Of a DNA stretch of 64,000 bases, positions 60,745 through 64,000 are shown piece after piece; the first letter of the stretch is position 1; each line of letters begins with the position of its first letter. A program made the position numbers and the translations under genes. Origin of the DNA: Phytomonospora sp040655735 (GTDB taxonomy: Bacteria; Actinomycetota; Actinomycetes; Mycobacteriales; Micromonosporaceae); assembly GCF_040655735.1 (NCBI RefSeq), contig NZ_JBFAKK010000004.1, forward strand, positions 584,197 to 648,196, in the 5' to 3' direction. The notes beneath the pieces are model-generated. The model ran no database searches, was not told where the DNA came from, and saw nothing but the letters and a program-made list of their open reading frames with translations.

Positions 60745-61995
60745 ATGGCACAGCATCGACCGGCAGGGGAGAAACCCCGCGGCACGGTCCCCGGGGACCG
60801 CCCTCGGCCGCACCGGCGCCGGACGTCCGCGTTCGCCCTCGCGGCACTGGCCGCGCCGATGTCCTTCGGCATCACCGGCCCCGCGCTCGTGCTCGGCGAC
60901 ATCGCCGGCGACCTCGGCGTGTCGGTCCCGGCGGCCGCGTCCGTGGTCACCGCGTTCGGGTGGGGCATCGCCGTCGGCACGCCCACCATGGGCGCGCTGC
61001 TGTCCCGGCGCGGCCTGCGCGCCGCGCTGATCGTGTGCTCGCTGCTCATCGCCGCGGGCACGGCGCTGGTGCTGACCGTCGCGGTGCTGCCCGCACTCGT
61101 CCTCGGCTCCGGCCTCCAGGCACTCGGGTCGGCCGGGATGGTCGTCGTCGCCATGAGCCTGGCCGAGTCCGCGCGTGACATGGGCACGGTGACCGCGTCG
61201 CTTGCCGGACTCGGCGCCGTCGCGCCACTGATCGGCACGCAGGTCAGCTCCGCCCTGTCATGGCCGGCCGTGCTGGCGATGAGCGCGCTGAGCCTCATCG
61301 CCGTCCCCGCCGTGCTCCGGGGCGCCCGGCACCGTCCGCCCGTCGAGGAGCCCACCGCCGGGCGGTTCGACGCCGTCGGCGCCGTCCTCCTGGTCGCCGT
61401 GGTGACCGCTCTGGTGGCCGTGCCGAAACAACCGCTGCTCGCCGGCGGCGGCGCCCTCGCGACAGCGGCGCTGCTGGCCCTCCACATGCGACGAAGGCCG
61501 CACGGCTTCCTTCCCGCAGTGGTGCTCACCAGCCGCCGCTTCCTGCTGTCTGCGGGCATCGCGTTCCTCCTCGCCGTCGCCAACTTCGGGATCGTCTACG
61601 CCGCCCCCGAAAGGCTCGGCGAACTCACCGGCTGGACCGACGGCCCGCTCGGCATCGCCATCGGCGTGCCCTACCTGGTCGGCGGCGTGGTCTCCTGGAC
61701 CCTGGTAGCCCGCTCCGGCCGGCTCACCCACCCGGTCCTGGCCACCGTCCTGACCGGCGCGGCCGTCATCGCCGTCACGGCCGTGACCCTCGGCTCGTCG
61801 GTGGTCCCGCTCCTGTTCGCGGGCATGGTCACCGGCTCACTCGCCGCCTCCACCGGACAGGGCGCACTCGCCCTGCACGCCGCGGCCGCCGTCCCCGAAC
61901 CCCAGCGCGTCAGCGCGATGGGGCTGTTCAACCTCTGCTACCTACTCGGCGCCGCCTTCGGCCCCGCGCTCGCCGCGCTCGCCGTCAGCGGCTAG
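60745..61995 (+). CDS. MFS transporter, 12 membrane helices
   Basis: 416 residues from the ATG at 60745 with GAGG upstream (a GTG at 60733 overlaps the reductase stop). Twelve hydrophobic helices; cytoplasmic loop 2-3 MGALLSRRGLRAALIVCSLL is a partial MFS motif A. Export of a drug or a metabolite is the default guess. Operon with the FMN reductase. Confidence 0.85.
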   Translation: MAQHRPAGEKPRGTVPGDRPRPHRRRTSAFALAALAAPMSFGITGPALVLGDIAGDLGVSVPAAASVVTAFGWGIAVGTPTMGALLSRRGLRAALIVCSLLIAAGTALVLTVAVLPALVLGSGLQALGSAGMVVVAMSLAESARDMGTVTASLAGLGAVAPLIGTQVSSALSWPAVLAMSALSLIAVPAVLRGARHRPPVEEPTAGRFDAVGAVLLVAVVTALVAVPKQPLLAGGGALATAALLALHMRRRPHGFLPAVVLTSRRFLLSAGIAFLLAVANFGIVYAAPERLGELTGWTDGPLGIAIGVPYLVGGVVSWTLVARSGRLTHPVLATVLTGAAVIAVTAVTLGSSVVPLLFAGMVTGSLAASTGQGALALHAAAAVPEPQRVSAMGLFNLCYLLGAAFGPALAALAVSG

Positions 61996-62020
61996 CGGTC
62001 GACATCGAAAGGAAGACCCC

Positions 62021-63586
62021 ATGTCATCCCGAACCATCGAAACCGTCCCGAAGGCGGGGATCCGTCAGTGGCTGGGTCTGGCCGCGCTCGCGCTGCCGAC
62101 GCTGCTGATCGCGCTCGACCAGAGCGTGCTCTTCCTGGCCCTGCCCCACCTCGCCGAGGGCCTGAACCCCACCGGCACCCAAATGCTGTGGATCATGGAC
62201 GTCTACGGCTTCCTGATCGCCGGCTTCCTCATCACCATGGGCACCCTCGGCGACCGGATCGGCCGGCGCAAGCTGCTGATGATCGGCGCGGCGGCCGTCG
62301 GCGCGACCTCCCTGCTGGCCGCCTACTCCGGCAGCGCGGAGCAACTGATCGTCGCCCGCGGCCTGCTCGGCATCGCCGCCGCGACCCTCATGCCCTCATC
62401 ACTCGCGCTGATCGGCAACATGTTCAGCGACCCCCACCAGCGCGGCCGCGCCATCGCCGTATGGGCCGGCTGCTTCATGGGCGGCACCGCGCTCGGGCCG
62501 GTCGTCGGCGGCGCCCTGCTCGAACAGTTCTGGTGGGGCTCGGTGTTCCTGATCGGCCTGCCCGTCATGGCGGTGCTGCTGGTCGTCGCCCCCATGCTGC
62601 TCCCGGAGTACAAGAACCCCGACGCCGGCCGGATCGACCTGCTCAGCGTCGTGCTGTCACTGGCCGCGATCCTGCCCATCATCTACGGGCTCAAAGAACT
62701 CGCCCGCCACGGCTTCGACCCCCTCGCGGCCGGTGCCCTCGCCGCCGGACTGGCGATCGGCGTGGCATTCCTCTCCCGTCAGCGCAAACTCGCCGCCCCG
62801 CTACTCGACCTGAAACTCTTCAAAGTGGGCGCGTTCAGCGCCGCGCTGATGATCCTGCTGGTCGCGATGCTCGGCACCGGCGGCGGATACCTGTACATCA
62901 CCGGCTTCCTCCAGATGGTCGAAGGACTCTCGCCGCTGGAAGCCGGGTTGTGGATCGTGCCATCGGCCGCCGCGTCGATCCTCGCCGCACAAGTGGCCCC
63001 CGTCCTCGCCAAGCGGTACTCCCTCAGCAGCGTCATCGGCGGCAGCCTGATCATCGGCACGGCCGGCTACGTCCTGCTCTCCTTCGTCGACCCGACCGGC
63101 GCAATGCCCACCCTGATCGCCGGATCCGTGATCATCTTCATCGGCGTCGGCACCATCGGGGCACTCGGCACCAACCTCGTCGTCGGATCCGTGCCCGCCC
63201 GACAGGGCGGCTCCGCCGCCGCCCTCTCCTCCATCAGCGGCGACCTCGGCACCGCCCTCGGCGTCGCCCTGCTCGGCAGCCTTGGCGGCCTCGTCTACCG
63301 CAACACGATCCACCCGCCCGCCGACATACCCACCACGGCCGCACAGGCCGGCGAGAAGAGCATGGAAGACGCCATCGCCGCCACGAACGCGCTCCCCGAC
63401 CCAGCAGGACAGGCCCTGCTGACCGCCGCCGGCGACGCCTACACCAACGGCCTCAACACCATCGGCATCGCCTGCGCGATCATCGCCGCCGCCAGCGCCG
63501 CGATCGCGTTCGGGGTATTGAGGCGGGCTGAGTTTGCCGGGGCTGAGTTTGCTGGTCGGAGGCTAACGAAACCTCCTGCCAGGTAG
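62021..63586 (+). CDS. MFS drug exporter of DHA2/EmrB-QacA type
   Basis: 521 residues, 14 membrane helices. N-terminal motif LDQSVLFLALPHLAEGLNPT, motif A GTLGDRIGRRKLLMIGA, LGIAAATLMPSSLALIGNMF and motif C-like GTALGPVVGGALLEQFWW are typical of the 14-helix drug:H+ antiporters. Third gene of the reductase-MFS-MFS series, 25 bp after the second. The tail RRAEFAGAEFAGRR is duplicated. Confidence 0.92.
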   Translation: MSSRTIETVPKAGIRQWLGLAALALPTLLIALDQSVLFLALPHLAEGLNPTGTQMLWIMDVYGFLIAGFLITMGTLGDRIGRRKLLMIGAAAVGATSLLAAYSGSAEQLIVARGLLGIAAATLMPSSLALIGNMFSDPHQRGRAIAVWAGCFMGGTALGPVVGGALLEQFWWGSVFLIGLPVMAVLLVVAPMLLPEYKNPDAGRIDLLSVVLSLAAILPIIYGLKELARHGFDPLAAGALAAGLAIGVAFLSRQRKLAAPLLDLKLFKVGAFSAALMILLVAMLGTGGGYLYITGFLQMVEGLSPLEAGLWIVPSAAASILAAQVAPVLAKRYSLSSVIGGSLIIGTAGYVLLSFVDPTGAMPTLIAGSVIIFIGVGTIGALGTNLVVGSVPARQGGSAAALSSISGDLGTALGVALLGSLGGLVYRNTIHPPADIPTTAAQAGEKSMEDAIAATNALPDPAGQALLTAAGDAYTNGLNTIGIACAIIAAASAAIAFGVLRRAEFAGAEFAGRRLTKPPAR

Positions 63587-64000
63587 GGGATCGGGCTGTG
63601 GCACCTCCTCCGGTGCCGGGTCCCCGGCCGGAGGTGACGCCTGAACTGGCGGGTGCCCGGCGCGAAGCGGCCGGCACCGGTGTGGGGGTTGGGTGCGCGG
63701 GGGCGGCGGCGGGTGCTCGGCGCGAAGCGGCCGGCTCCGGTGTGGGGTGCCGCCTGAAGCGGCGGGCGCTTGGCGCCCGGCGCAGGGCCGGGGGCCGACG
63801 CTGCGGGCCTGCGGGCCTGCGGGCCTCCGGGCCTCTGGGCCTCTGGGCCTCTGGGCCTCCAGGCCTGCGGCCGAGGCGAAGCCGGCCGCTCAAGGGCAGG
63901 GAAGTACGGCCCGTAGCCGAGGCGAGAGGTCCGGGTCCAGGGACGGAGTTCCTGGTGGGGGTCTGGGGGCGAAGCCTCCCAGCAGGGTTTGGGACGGAGT
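63587..64000. repeat. GC-rich intergenic repeats
   Basis: No gene. A 40-bp unit (GGCGGGTGCYCGGCGCGAAG then CGGCCGGC) occurs at 63648-63687 and 63708-63747 with two differences. An 8-bp tandem array of (gc/ct/cc)GGGCCT runs through eight units at 63803-63866. The rest is G-rich simple sequence. Confidence 0.8.

Overview
The window is high-GC DNA with frequent GTG starts, 4-bp start/stop overlaps, a DevS/DevR (DosS/DosR) pair, an F-type P-ATPase, actinobacterial-style universal stress proteins and a phosphoketolase. It comes from an actinomycete (Actinomycetota), probably a soil or environmental one; the sequence alone does not let me name the genus.

Layout. (1) 1-10.6 kb is an accessory strip starting at tRNA-Cys and tRNA-Val, with a tyrosine integrase remnant just behind tRNA-Val, a TPR protein, an intact IS5-family element, two secreted enzymes (EEP-family nuclease/phosphatase and a GH43 glycosidase), a pile of decayed transposase and ABC transporter fragments, and a colicin D-like toxin with its immunity gene. 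(2) 10.6-33 kb is a coherent hypoxia/dormancy-type regulon: six two-domain universal stress proteins, a heme/GAF sensor kinase (DevS-like), its response regulator (DevR-like, here convergent with the kinase), DoxX, an orphan cyclic-nucleotide-binding protein, flavodoxin-like proteins, a CtpF-like P-ATPase, phosphoketolase, Zn alcohol dehydrogenase, a GNAT/acyl-CoA synthetase fusion and small membrane proteins. About ten sites matching the DosR core GGGACYNNNGNCCC lie in front of these units. (3) 33-41.5 kb holds a decayed TetR gene with a long palindromic operator, a TetR-glycosyltransferase-P450 operon, a CBS protein, an ArsB/NhaD-type transporter whose leader is tandemly duplicated (a third copy lies downstream), and an anti-anti-sigma (STAS) protein. 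(4) 41.6-45 kb is an arsenic resistance island: arsC, acr3, arsR, a flavin monooxygenase of ArsO type and a divergent second arsR. (5) 45-53 kb is another accessory strip with a second copy of the integrase remnant, a low-GC gene pair of unknown function, small secreted or membrane proteins, a GNAT acetyltransferase and collapsed pseudogenes. (6) 54-63.6 kb carries a secreted beta-helix protein, endonuclease IV, a large AAA/TPR regulator, an FMN reductase and two MFS exporters, followed by short GC-rich tandem repeats.

How it works together. The regulon would let DevS sense oxygen or redox state and DevR switch on stress proteins, cation transport, fermentative carbon flow (phosphoketolase to acetyl phosphate, alcohol dehydrogenase) and acetyl-CoA/acetylation control. 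The arsenic island pairs sensing (two ArsR), reduction (ArsC), efflux (Acr3) and oxidation (ArsO-like). The toxin/immunity pair, the IS element and paired integrase remnants mark the flanks as sites of gene gain and decay.
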